The position numbers and the translations under genes were made by a program. Positions 46,536 to 55,216 of a DNA stretch of 64,000 bases are shown here, in pieces. Each line of letters starts with the position of its first letter. Position 1 is the first letter of the stretch. Origin of the DNA: Crateriforma sp964453205 (lineage in GTDB: Bacteria; Planctomycetota; Planctomycetia; Pirellulales; Pirellulaceae). Below the pieces are notes generated by a model. That model was given only the letters and a program-made list of their open reading frames with translations, was not told the origin of the DNA and ran no database searches. Location: NCBI GenBank assembly GCA_964453205.1, contig CAYVRC010000007.1, positions 1-64,000 on the forward strand, read 5' to 3'.

Positions 46536-47074
46536 GATTTGGCTTCCGCAGCGGTCGCCGCGATCTCGCCGGGTTCCAGAACCGCCAAGAACGGCAAGTT
46601 GCGGTACATGTCCAAGTAGTCCAGCCCGTAACCGACGACGAACTCGTCCGGAATTTGAAAGGCGACGTAGTCCGGCCGCATGCTGACCGCGTGCTCGCGA
46701 ACCTTGTGCAACAAGACGGCCGTGCGAACATCTTTGGCCCCCATTTCCGTCATCAGATCGGTCAACCGATCCAACGTCTTGCCGGTGTCAAAGATGTCGT
46801 CGACCAACAACACGTCGCGATCTTGGACGTCGATCATCATGTTCGCGTCGATCGTCAATTCGCCCGACGACGTGCCGCCACGGTAACTGGACGCCCGGAT
46901 CACGCCGACACGTTGCGGCATCGAAAGCCGGCGAATCAGGTCGGCGAACAACACCAGCGATCCGGTCATCACCGCGATCACCGTCAGCGGTTCGGGACCG
47001 TAATCTTCGTCGATCTGTGCAGCCAGTTTCTCGACACCCTGTTTCAATTGATCCTCGTTCAACAACGTTCGCAT
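46532..47074 (-). CDS. hpt: hypoxanthine phosphoribosyltransferase
   Basis: 180 residues. Purine salvage: makes IMP or GMP from hypoxanthine or guanine and PRPP. The PRPP motif is 'VLLVDDIFDTGKTLDRLTD'. N-terminal 'VIAVMTGSLVLFADLIRRL' and 'ASSYRGGTSSGELTI' are typical, and the C-terminal substrate motif is 'DEFVVGYGLDYLDMYRNLPFLAVLEP'. It leads an operon with two glycosyltransferases, an odd grouping for a salvage enzyme. Confidence 0.95.
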   Translation of the reverse strand: MRTLLNEDQLKQGVEKLAAQIDEDYGPEPLTVIAVMTGSLVLFADLIRRLSMPQRVGVIRASSYRGGTSSGELTIDANMMIDVQDRDVLLVDDIFDTGKTLDRLTDLMTEMGAKDVRTAVLLHKVREHAVSMRPDYVAFQIPDEFVVGYGLDYLDMYRNLPFLAVLEPGEIAATAAEAKS

Positions 47075-47269
47075 GCGTGGTTTCTCACGAAAACAGATAA
47101 TCGGGTGTCAGGACGGTCGACGGAGCTGAGGTTTTCGGGCTGGCAGTCTGGGCGAATTGGGTTCGCCGTGACTGGTGAACCAGACAATTCGATACGACGC
47201 CACCGGAAGTGCCGAATTTAGCACTTGAGGCGACGTTTCGGCAGTCAGTGTTCCGCAGGCGGTTTTTGC

Positions 47270-47602
47270 ATGACCAATTCTCAACGTCTTGCCGTGGTCC
47301 GCGAAGGCTTTTTGGCTTGGATTCACACGCGAGATCATTCACCCGCGGCGACCGACGGTGGGCTCCCGCTGCGAGAATCCGTGCTGATCCGCGACGGTTT
47401 TTTCTGCGGCCGGCGGATGGAAACGGACGCCTATCGGGCGGTCTGGTTCATCGAAGAAGACGAGTTGAAGATCCACCAACGCGATTCGGGCCGGGTCGTC
47501 GCCCAGTTCGCCGGGCCCGCCATCGACGCCTTGCTCCGAGAGAGTCCCGCGACGCTGGCGATGCCCCGTCGGGAAACCGTCGAAGTCCGCAGGGCCGCCT
47601 GA
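47270..47602 (+). CDS. conserved hypothetical protein (unknown, ~110 aa)
   Basis: 110 residues from ATG 47270. Short alternating hydrophobic and charged segments ('LPLRESVLIRDGFFCGRRMETDAYRAVWFIEEDELKIHQRDSG') suggest a small alpha/beta domain. No motif is recognised. It is divergent from hpt (195-base gap). Confidence 0.55.
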   Translation: MTNSQRLAVVREGFLAWIHTRDHSPAATDGGLPLRESVLIRDGFFCGRRMETDAYRAVWFIEEDELKIHQRDSGRVVAQFAGPAIDALLRESPATLAMPRRETVEVRRAA

Positions 47603-47735
47603 CTCGAACCCGCCGCGGTCGTCCTCTCCCGTCCTCGGGCGGTATCCCTTGCCCAGAGGGGTTTCGATTCTCGACAAACCGCTAGATTGAACGTGGCCCG
47701 CCGTCCTCGTTCTTTCCTCCGACGCGATCTCAGAC

Positions 47736-49343
47736 TTGTCCCGCTTTTTCGATTACCTTCGCGACGCCGTTCGCAGCCCGCGTGAACAGCTCACCCGTGG
47801 CCAGCACCAGGTCCGTTTCGCCTGGGAGTTGGCGATCTACTGCGGCCGCCAACTCATCCGGCACCGCGCCGAGGGCATGGCCGCGGAGCTGACGTATCGG
47901 ACGATTTTTGCGCTGATCCCGGTCGTCGTGCTCGGCCTGGTCATGTTCCGCGTCTTCGGCGGTCTGGAAGACGTCCAAAGCAAAGTCGAGGACCAGCTGT
48001 ATTCTTTCTTCGGCGTCCCGGAGGTTTCTTACGAACAGCGGACTCTGACGCAAGTCGACGACGGCCCGACCGGCGAAGCCGCCGACGACGATCTGGTTCC
48101 ACGTGACGACGACACGGGCGACGAATCCGAAACCGGCGACGCGGAAAACGGGCAGAGCCTTTCGGGGAAGCTGGCCGCCGAGATCGACCGCGAGGACGCC
48201 TCGGGTCGCGGAGACGACCTACAGGAATCCGAGGTCGAAGCGTTGGCCCAGGAAATTGTCCGATCCGAATCCGACGAGGCCCAAGATTTGGAAGCCGAAC
48301 TCCGCACCCGCGCCAGCATTCGCAAGACGCTGCACGAACTGACCGGCAAGATCGCTACGCTCGATTTCGCTTCGATCGGGGTGATCGGTTTGCTGTTGTT
48401 CATTTACGCGGCGGTCGCGTTGGCCGATTCGACGGAGTACCTGTTCAATCGGATCTACGACGCACCGTCGCAGCGACCGCTCCACATCCGCGTCGCGATT
48501 CATTGGTCGATCATCACGCTGGGCAGCGGGCTGCTCGCGCTCAGTTTGTACATGTCCAGCCAAGTCATCGATTGGTTCGGCGCGATCGATGTCATCGGAG
48601 GCGGCCAAAGGAACCCCGTCATCTTGACCCTGAACCACCTGCTTTCGGTGCTGGCCAGTTGGGTCATGCTGTTTTTGCTGTACGCGTTGATGCCCAACAC
48701 GCACGTTTCGGTCCGCGCCGCGGCGGCCGGTTCGGCCGTCAGCGCGTTGCTGTGGGAAGCCGCCAAGTACGGTTTCCAGATCTACGTGGCCAAAGCCGTT
48801 CCGTATTCGGCGCTGTACGGGGCGCTGGGCTTGATTCCGCTGTTCCTGTTTTGGATCTACGTGACTTGGCTGATCGTGCTGTTCGGATTGATTTTGACTT
48901 ACACGCTGCAAACGCTGAACGGCCGCCGCTCAGTTCCGGGCGACAGCGACGCCGATGATTTGCCCGGCGGTGATCCGGACTGGATGTTGCCGATCATGAC
49001 GGAAGTCGCCACGGCGTTCGAAGACGGCGGCGTGATCGGTCGCCAAGAGTTGGCCGATCGACTGGGCCTGTCCAGCCGTGTCGTGCGGGAAATGGAAACC
49101 TCATTGATCGGCAGCGGCCTGCTGCGACGAGTCGCCGGCGGGGCGGGCGAAGAAGAATCGCTGACGTTGGCCAAACCGTCGTCGAAGATCTTCGTCAGCC
49201 GGATTCTGGAACTGGCCCACCAACACCGGCCGACGAGCGAACACCGGGCGTGGAAAACGCTGGCCAGTTTGAAACAAGCCGAACGGGAGGCGGCCGGGGA
49301 CAAGACGTTGGCCGACCTTTTGCCCTTTTCGCCCGCTTCCTGA
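47736..49343 (+). CDS. YihY/BrkB-type inner-membrane protein with acidic insert and C-terminal winged helix
   Basis: 535 residues from TTG 47736. YihY-family transmembrane pattern: 'MAAELTYRTIFALIPVVVLGLVMF', then 'SIGVIGLLLFIYAAVALADSTEYLFNRIYDA', 'LASWVMLFLLYALMPNTHVSVRAAAAGSAVSALLWEAAKYGF' and 'LYGALGLIPLFLFWIYVTWLIVLFGLILTY'. A 100-residue Asp/Glu-rich segment (about 100-200) is inserted after the first transmembrane segment. Residues after about 400 ('MTEVATAFEDGGVIGRQELADRLGLSSRVVREMETSL') look like a winged-helix cytoplasmic tail, as in YihY proteins of tRNA-processing type annotation. No RNase activity should be assumed. Confidence 0.85.
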   Translation: MSRFFDYLRDAVRSPREQLTRGQHQVRFAWELAIYCGRQLIRHRAEGMAAELTYRTIFALIPVVVLGLVMFRVFGGLEDVQSKVEDQLYSFFGVPEVSYEQRTLTQVDDGPTGEAADDDLVPRDDDTGDESETGDAENGQSLSGKLAAEIDREDASGRGDDLQESEVEALAQEIVRSESDEAQDLEAELRTRASIRKTLHELTGKIATLDFASIGVIGLLLFIYAAVALADSTEYLFNRIYDAPSQRPLHIRVAIHWSIITLGSGLLALSLYMSSQVIDWFGAIDVIGGGQRNPVILTLNHLLSVLASWVMLFLLYALMPNTHVSVRAAAAGSAVSALLWEAAKYGFQIYVAKAVPYSALYGALGLIPLFLFWIYVTWLIVLFGLILTYTLQTLNGRRSVPGDSDADDLPGGDPDWMLPIMTEVATAFEDGGVIGRQELADRLGLSSRVVREMETSLIGSGLLRRVAGGAGEEESLTLAKPSSKIFVSRILELAHQHRPTSEHRAWKTLASLKQAEREAAGDKTLADLLPFSPAS

Positions 49344-49397
49344 ATTTGGTACGGGAAACGGCGAAGCACAGAAACTTCCCGCAAAGGAATGCGACCG

Positions 49398-51848
49398 ATG
49401 AAACGCTTTGGCGTTCGACTAGCCGCTGGTGGCGCGACGATTCTCTTGGGTGCCCTCGCGGCGGCTCAGGCTCAGAAAGACTCCGGCAGCTCCCCCGAAA
49501 CGAACTGGGACGTCCCACGGACGACCGAAATGCAGGCCCCGACGACGGCGATCGCGATGTCGGACTTTGCGCCCGAAACGGGCGGCGTCGACGGGGCGAA
49601 ACTCGCCCCGCCCCAGTTCGAAAGCCCCGCCGATCCGGCCGCTGACTCCTTCCCCGGGGTCGACGAGTGGGCCTCCGGCGGCGGTGTCGCTCAGGTCAAC
49701 CACGAAGAATTCGCCCCGGCCGAGGACGGCACCGACGGGGCGGTTCGGCCGGCGTCCAGTTTCGCCCTCGGTCCGCCGACCTTCGCCGACCCGTCGTCCG
49801 AAAACGACGTCGCGAGCGACGGCGAAAACCTCACCAGCGCACCGGCCGACCCCGCACCGGCCGACTTCGCACCGGCCGACTTCGATCCTCCGGCGTTCGC
49901 ACCGGCCGACTTCGCACCGCCGACCGCCGGCCCGGGCGATCCTGGTGCCGGCGACGAACCCCGCGCCGGCGACGAACCCCGCGCCGGTGACGAACCCCGC
50001 GCCGGCGATCCGCCTTCGCTCGGCTTCGCTGCCCCGCCGGAGACGTTCGCCGGTGAACCGGCGTCTGCACCGGAGATCGAAGCGTCGGCGATGCCCGGCT
50101 TCCAGACGGCCCCGGCAGGCGAATCGAGTCCGGAGCCGACGTTCGCCGATTCGGCACCCTCGAACGACCTCCGCAGTTTCGACAACGAACCGGCCGGCCT
50201 CGGTTTTCCCGGTGACGGTCAACCGCAACCCATGGCCGCGGCGGCCGAACCGCCACAGCCCCAAGCTTTGCAACCTGTGGCAACCCCGCCCGGCTTCGCC
50301 CCGCCCGCCTTCGCCTCGCAGCCCCAAGAAAGCGACGTTCCTCAAGAAAACGGTTTCTCCCGAGACGACAACCGCTATGCCAATTTGCCCGACAATCGCA
50401 GGTTCGACACCCCGCCGGTTGCCGTGCCGGCGGGCACGAAGCCGTTGGAAACCGTGCCGACGCCCGGCGATCGTCGCTTCGACGGGATCCAGTCCCCCAG
50501 CATCGTGATCCACAAACGGGCCCCGGCGGAAGTCAAGGTCGGCAAGCCCGCCTCGTTTTCGATCACGGTCCAGAACGTCGGGTCGGTCGAAGCCATGGAC
50601 GTGCAAGTCCACGATCGAGTCCCCGACGGCATGGAACTGTACGAAGCCATGCCGGAACCCCAATCCGGTGCCTCCGGTGCATTGGTCTGGAACTTGGGCA
50701 GCCTGGAACCGGGCGGCGAAAGAACCATCACGATGCAACTGGTTCCCCGCAAAGAAGGCGAACTGGGCAGCGTCGCTCGTGTCACGTTCGAAGCCGCCGC
50801 GTCGGTCCGCACGATCAGCACGCGGCCTCAACTGAACATCGTCCAGCGCGCCCCCGAGCAAGTTTTGATCGGCCAGCAGCTGGAGATCGAACTGGAGATT
50901 AGCAACCCGGGGACCGGCACCGCCACCGGCGTGATCGTCCAAGAAGACGTCCCGGAACAGTTGAAGCATCGCAACGGCCGGCAATTGGATAATTTGTTGG
51001 GCGACCTGCAACCCGGCGAAACGCGTCGCGAACTTTTGCGGATGACCGCCATCGAGCCCGGCATGGTCCGCAACGTTGTCCGCGTCACCAACGAGGACGG
51101 ACTGACGGCCGAGCACGCCATCGACGTGCAGGTCATTGCACCGGAGTTGAAAGTCGGTTTGACCGGTCCTTCGCTGCGATTCTTGGAACGCCAAGCCACC
51201 TACAGCATCGACTTGGCGAACGTCGGCACGGCGTCGGCGAACAACGTCGAATTGGTCGCTCAGCTCGACCGAGGTTTCAAGTTCGTCAGCACCGTGAACC
51301 AGGGCCAATACGATCCCACGCGTCACGCCGTTTATTGGTCGCTGGCCCAATTGCCCGCCGAGCAGGCCGGTCAAATCGAACTGACTTTGTTGCCGGTCGA
51401 AGAAGGCGATCAAGCGATCCGCTTGGAAGCCCGCAGCGAGCTTGCCCAGGCGGCGATGGAAGAAGTCGTCGTCTCGGTCCAGTCTCTGCCCGAATTGTCT
51501 TTCCAGATCACCGATTCGGAAGACATCATCGAACAAGGCGAAGAAACGACCTACGAAATCCGCGTCCAGAATTCCGGTTCACGCAACGACACCAACGTCC
51601 AAGTCGTCTTGCAACTGCCAGCTGGCATGACGTTGGTTGCCAGCGAAACGGACGCGCAGCAGGACGACAACGGCAACGTGATCTTCCAAAAGATTTCGCA
51701 GTTCGATGCCGGACAGGAACAGGTCTACCGCGTCCGCGTGCGAGGCATGGAGGCCCGGCGTCACATCGTCAAAGCGATCGTCCAAAGTGACCAGAGCCAG
51801 GTGCCGGTCACCAAGGAAGAGTCCACGATGGTTTACGCCGATCGCTAA
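49398..51848 (+). CDS. exported DUF11-repeat protein with low-complexity N-terminal half
   Basis: 816 residues. ATG 49398 has AAGGA nine bases upstream. Signal peptide MKRFGVRLAAGGATILLGALAAAQA. Residues about 30-340 are Ala/Pro/Asp-rich, including tandem APADF repeats (15 bp, 49839-49928) and GDEPRA repeats (18 bp, 49950-50003). From about 365 come three to four Ig-like DUF11 repeats ('KRAPAEVKVGKPASFSITVQNVGSVEAMDVQVHDRVPDGMELYEA', 'LEPGGERTITMQLVP', 'VVRVTNEDGLTAEHAID', 'EQGEETTYEIRVQNSG'). It probably belongs to the cell surface. No anchor is visible. Confidence 0.82.
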   Translation: MKRFGVRLAAGGATILLGALAAAQAQKDSGSSPETNWDVPRTTEMQAPTTAIAMSDFAPETGGVDGAKLAPPQFESPADPAADSFPGVDEWASGGGVAQVNHEEFAPAEDGTDGAVRPASSFALGPPTFADPSSENDVASDGENLTSAPADPAPADFAPADFDPPAFAPADFAPPTAGPGDPGAGDEPRAGDEPRAGDEPRAGDPPSLGFAAPPETFAGEPASAPEIEASAMPGFQTAPAGESSPEPTFADSAPSNDLRSFDNEPAGLGFPGDGQPQPMAAAAEPPQPQALQPVATPPGFAPPAFASQPQESDVPQENGFSRDDNRYANLPDNRRFDTPPVAVPAGTKPLETVPTPGDRRFDGIQSPSIVIHKRAPAEVKVGKPASFSITVQNVGSVEAMDVQVHDRVPDGMELYEAMPEPQSGASGALVWNLGSLEPGGERTITMQLVPRKEGELGSVARVTFEAAASVRTISTRPQLNIVQRAPEQVLIGQQLEIELEISNPGTGTATGVIVQEDVPEQLKHRNGRQLDNLLGDLQPGETRRELLRMTAIEPGMVRNVVRVTNEDGLTAEHAIDVQVIAPELKVGLTGPSLRFLERQATYSIDLANVGTASANNVELVAQLDRGFKFVSTVNQGQYDPTRHAVYWSLAQLPAEQAGQIELTLLPVEEGDQAIRLEARSELAQAAMEEVVVSVQSLPELSFQITDSEDIIEQGEETTYEIRVQNSGSRNDTNVQVVLQLPAGMTLVASETDAQQDDNGNVIFQKISQFDAGQEQVYRVRVRGMEARRHIVKAIVQSDQSQVPVTKEESTMVYADR
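49839..50003 (+). repeat. two adjacent in-frame tandem repeats
   Basis: First: six 15-bp units of GCACCGGCCGACTTC and variants, 49839-49928. Second: three 18-bp units of GGCGACGAACCCCGCGCC, 49950-50003, nearly identical. Both are inside the DUF11 gene and keep the frame. Confidence 0.85.
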
Positions 51849-51957
51849 AGCGAACGGCGCGGTGAAGACGCGACGGTTCGGCACACGGCCCGGCCGTGCG
51901 TCAGTCGCCGGCACGCAAGTTTTGCGTCGGCGTGCGTTTCGCCGGATCACTGGGCAC

Positions 51958-51987
51958 GGTCATTGGGCCCGGTCATTGGGCCCGGTC
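51958..51987 (+). repeat. 13-bp tandem repeat, non-coding
   Basis: GGTCATTGGGCCC twice (51958-51970, 51971-51983), then GGTCA. It lies in the 372-base gap between the DUF11 gene and rimI, which otherwise shows no gene. The unit is not a multiple of three, unlike the coding repeats. Confidence 0.8.
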
Positions 51988-52220
51988 ACCGGCGACCGTG
52001 TGGGGCGCCGAAGGTTTCCCGGATTTGTGGGGCGGCCGCCGGCGGACCTTGCGGCGGAGCAGAGGTTTTGTCGCAGTCTTTGCCGAGGTTTTCTGTATTG
52101 GTGGGAACGGACCCATCTGCTAATTTTAGACCCGCGTCATTAATCACGACATTTTCTGCCGAGCTTGCGAAGGATCGTAGGCCGGCATTCGACGGTCGAA
52201 AGCTCGAAAGGAGTTCGAGA

Positions 52221-52750
52221 GTGGATACCAAGCAATCTTCACTGGCTGTACACATCCGTTGGATGATCCGCCGAGNNNNNNNNNNGACATGCCCGCGGTG
52301 CTGGAAACCGAAACCAAGTCGTTCGAGTTTGCGTGGATGGAGGAGGATTTCATCCGCTGCTTGCGTCAACGCAACTGCATCGGGATGGTCGCCGAGCACA
52401 ACGACAAGGTCGCCGGGTTCATGATCTATGAACTTCACAAGAACCGATTGCACATCCTGAACTTCGCCGTCCATCCGGATTTTCGACGTCAAGGTCTGGG
52501 CGCGGCGATGATCGGCAAGCTGTTGGGCAAATTGTCCCACGAACGTCGAAATCGGATCATGTTGGAAGTCCGCGAGACGAATTTGGAGGCCCAGTTGTTC
52601 TTCAAGAAGGTCGGGTTCCGCGCGATTTCCGTGCTGCGTGACTTCTACGACGATGCCGCCGAAGACGCCTATCTGATGCAGTATCGCTATCAAGCGACGG
52701 CCGAAGAATTGGCCCAGCCGCACAACCGGATCTCACGGCTGGCCGGTTGA
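52221..52750 (+). CDS. rimI: GNAT N-acetyltransferase, RimI-like (interrupted by an N-gap)
   Basis: N-terminal acetyltransferase of ribosomal proteins. The acetyl-CoA loop is 'HPDFRRQGLGAAM' (R/Q-x-x-G-x-G/A), preceded by 'RLHILNFAV' and followed by 'VRETNLEAQLFFKKVGF', the RimI C-terminal pattern. The start GTG 52221 has an AAAGGAG ribosome site 7 bases upstream and reads VDTKQSSLAVHIRWMIRR up to the gap; after the gap the reading resumes in another frame at DMPAVLETE. The two halves belong to one protein (compare the RimI start 'I-R-x-x-x-x-D-M/L-P'). Treat the gene as intact in nature but frameshifted in this assembly. Confidence 0.85.
52276..52285. other. assembly gap of 10 N
   Basis: Exactly ten N's within rimI. 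The frame before is 0 and after is +2 relative, so the true length is 2, 5, 8, 11 and so on, or -1 (one base of overlap, joining ...CGCCGA with GACATG). The last would give an uninterrupted IRR-DMPAV. Confidence 0.95.
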
Positions 52751-52773
52751 GCGTTGATCGTTAGACTCTGGCG

Positions 52774-53523
52774 ATGCTCAGCACACTCACACCACAGGAA
52801 ATCGGTCTGTTGGCGTTGGGTGCCCTGGGCATCGGGGTCTCCAAGTCGGGTTTTCCCGGCGTCAGCATGTTGCACGTCGTGCTGTACGCCTTTGTGTTCG
52901 GGGCCAAGGATTCCACCGGCGTTTTGTTGCCGATGTTGATCGTCGGCGATTTTTGTGCGATCCATTTTTTCGGTCGCAAGGCCGTCTGGTCCCAGGTCCG
53001 CCGACTGCTGCCGCCCACGCTGGTCGGCATCGTGCTGGGTTGGTTGCTGATGGGCTGGCTGAACGAGGACGTCTTCAAACGCTTGGTCGGCGTGATCATT
53101 TTGTCGTTGACCACCGTCCAAGTCGCGCGGCTGTGGCGACCTCACTGGTTCGACCGAGTCCCGCATCAAGCGTGGTTCGCAACGACCTTGGGTTTACTGG
53201 CCGGACTGACCACGATGACGGCGAACGCCGCCGGGCCGGTCGTCGCGTTGTACCTGTTGGCCGTCAGTTTGCCGAAGTTGGAATTGATCGGCACGACGGC
53301 TTGGTTGTTCCTGGTGCTGAACGTGTTGAAGCTTCCGCTCAGTTACAGCTTGGGCCTGATCACGCCGTCGTCACTGGCCGTCGGAGCCAGCTTTGCCGCT
53401 GCGATTCCGTTGGGCATCCTGGCCGGACGCTGGCTGGTGCATCGCGTTTCGCAGCGACTGTTCAACGGAATCTTGCTGGCGTTCACCGCGATCGCCGCGC
53501 TGCGTTTGGTCGGCTTGTTTTGA
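52774..53523 (+). CDS. TauE/SafE-family anion transporter
   Basis: 249 residues, seven to eight hydrophobic segments. N-terminal 'GLLALGALGIGVSKSGFPGVSMLHVVLYAFVFGAKDSTGVLLPMLIVGD' and the second repeat 'LGLLAGLTTMTANAAGPVVALYLLAVSLPKLELIGTTAWLFLVLNVLKLP' show the family's internal duplication and the conserved G-x-x-x-x-x-x-N-x-x-G-P. Members export sulfite, sulfoacetate or related anions. It begins 23 bases after rimI and could be co-transcribed. It ends 20 bases from a convergent gene. Confidence 0.9.
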   Translation: MLSTLTPQEIGLLALGALGIGVSKSGFPGVSMLHVVLYAFVFGAKDSTGVLLPMLIVGDFCAIHFFGRKAVWSQVRRLLPPTLVGIVLGWLLMGWLNEDVFKRLVGVIILSLTTVQVARLWRPHWFDRVPHQAWFATTLGLLAGLTTMTANAAGPVVALYLLAVSLPKLELIGTTAWLFLVLNVLKLPLSYSLGLITPSSLAVGASFAAAIPLGILAGRWLVHRVSQRLFNGILLAFTAIAALRLVGLF

Positions 53524-53543
53524 CGTCTTGTTTTCAAGCTTCG

Positions 53544-55094
53544 TCAGGATTCCCGGGCCGCCGCCTCCGCAAGCCGACGTCGACGCTGGGCTTCGTACAG
53601 GTTCCGCGGCGACAAACGTTGCGGCGAAATCGGTTCGAACCAGCGTCCCGACGCATCGGTCTGTGGCGGCTCGTCCGACTCGAAGCCGACCATGTTCATG
53701 TGGTCCGGGCCCCAGCCTTCCGGCCAGGACTGACCTTGTCGCGATTCGATCCCCCAGAACGTTGACCAGGCGGCGGAATGACGGCCGAGCGCCCGGCCGC
53801 CGCCGGACTGAAACATCCGTGAACCTTGACCCAAGTCCAGTTCGGTGAACAGATTCGCGTGCGGCGCGTGGCGGTGATGGTCGAAGCACAGATCGACGCC
53901 TTTGCCTTTCATCGCCACGTTGCCGGCCGACGATCGGCTGACCGTGATGTCGTGCATGAACCGCGTGCGAATGTCGAACTCCGTCAACAGGTTGTCTTGA
54001 CCGCCGAGCGTCACGCCGTGGTGTCCCGTGGCCGAGCGTGACGGCTCGGGGCTTCGCGCCGAATCGATTCGAATCCCTTGCAGCGTGATGTTGGTCGCGT
54101 GCACGAAGATGCCGCTATCGGCGTTGTCGATCCGCACGTCGCGGACCCAGCCGTGTTCGGCTTTCGAAATCGCTATCGCGTTGAACCCCGACTCGGTGAA
54201 GTGACCTTGGTAGGGAAGATTGGGGAATTCGAAACCGATCCGTTCGATACCGACCTCTTGCAACGGATCGTCCGAACGCCGGACGACGGGTTCCCAGTGC
54301 AAGCGGACGTCGGTTCGCAGCGGTCGATCCAGGTGGATCGTTCCGGACCCCGGGTCGACCTTGGTCACCCGCGCATGAAAATTTGTGCTCAGGCGATGTT
54401 TCAGGTTCTCGATCGGTCCCGGGTCGCCGGCATAAAGATGATGCGTCAACGAGTCATCGGCGATCTCGGATTGGCTCAGCACGATCGCGTCGCCGACACG
54501 GACCGATTCGGCACCGTCGATCACGAGCGAAGTCGCGCCGCGGTGTGCCGCGGCACGGACCGGGCAGTCGAGCGTCGACGCGTCGTCGCCTTTGACCCAC
54601 AAGAATCCTCCGGACCAGGAGTAGTTGCTGGTGGGACGTCCGGTCGTGGTGTGTCCCCAGTTCGGACGCACGGCGTTGAGCGGCCGCGTGAATCGCAAGA
54701 CGCTTTTGCGGGGGCCTTCGCCCTGCAAGACGGTCCCCGACCGGGTGATTTCGATGATGTCGGTGATCAAGTATTCGCCGGCGGGGATTCCGATGACCCG
54801 GCCGGGCGATTGCCGGATCGCTTCGCGAAAAGCCGCGGTGTCGTCGGTCAGGCCGTCGCCGACGGCGCCGAATTCTTTGACCGTGACGTCGACGTCTCGG
54901 TTCGGGATCGGCTGTTCGCCGCGACGATAACCCGCGTACGAAAAATCGGGCAACCGCGAGGTCGGCGACCAAGCGTCACCGTCGCGCCCCCACAATTCCG
55001 AGTGCTGCTGCGCGAACGAGTGTTGCCCCGGCGCTGGGACGGACACGAACGCGATTGCCAGGGCGGCGATGGTCCGGATGGTCGAAACACGCAT
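53544..55094 (-). CDS. exported right-handed beta-helix protein (pectate-lyase-3 fold)
   Basis: 516 residues. Signal peptide MRVSTIRTIAALAIAFVSVPAPG. The motif 'VKEFGAVGDGLTDDTAAFREAIRQSPGRVIGIPAGEYLITDIIEI' is the hallmark start of the Pectate_lyase_3 domain. Repeated short strands ('GIFVHATNITLQGIRID', 'ITVSRSSAGNVAMKGKG') build the beta-helix. Catalytic residues of polygalacturonases or lyases are not discernible. Likely polysaccharide binding or degradation outside the cell. Confidence 0.85.
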   Translation of the reverse strand: MRVSTIRTIAALAIAFVSVPAPGQHSFAQQHSELWGRDGDAWSPTSRLPDFSYAGYRRGEQPIPNRDVDVTVKEFGAVGDGLTDDTAAFREAIRQSPGRVIGIPAGEYLITDIIEITRSGTVLQGEGPRKSVLRFTRPLNAVRPNWGHTTTGRPTSNYSWSGGFLWVKGDDASTLDCPVRAAAHRGATSLVIDGAESVRVGDAIVLSQSEIADDSLTHHLYAGDPGPIENLKHRLSTNFHARVTKVDPGSGTIHLDRPLRTDVRLHWEPVVRRSDDPLQEVGIERIGFEFPNLPYQGHFTESGFNAIAISKAEHGWVRDVRIDNADSGIFVHATNITLQGIRIDSARSPEPSRSATGHHGVTLGGQDNLLTEFDIRTRFMHDITVSRSSAGNVAMKGKGVDLCFDHHRHAPHANLFTELDLGQGSRMFQSGGGRALGRHSAAWSTFWGIESRQGQSWPEGWGPDHMNMVGFESDEPPQTDASGRWFEPISPQRLSPRNLYEAQRRRRLAEAAARES

Positions 55095-55216
55095 CAGGCT
55101 TCCTTCGTTATCTTAATGGGGCACAAGGCCAACCCGGGCACAATGCGAACCGGGATCACAGGCCTGGGAGGGGCACAGGCAAGCCATCATTTTGATCGAC
55201 TCAAGGACACACGACA

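Noticed and set aside
49419..51536. 705-codon open frame on the minus strand within the DUF11 gene
   Set aside because: High-GC shadow of the plus-strand gene: Arg/Gly-rich, without motifs or ribosome site. The plus frame has signal peptide and DUF11 domains.
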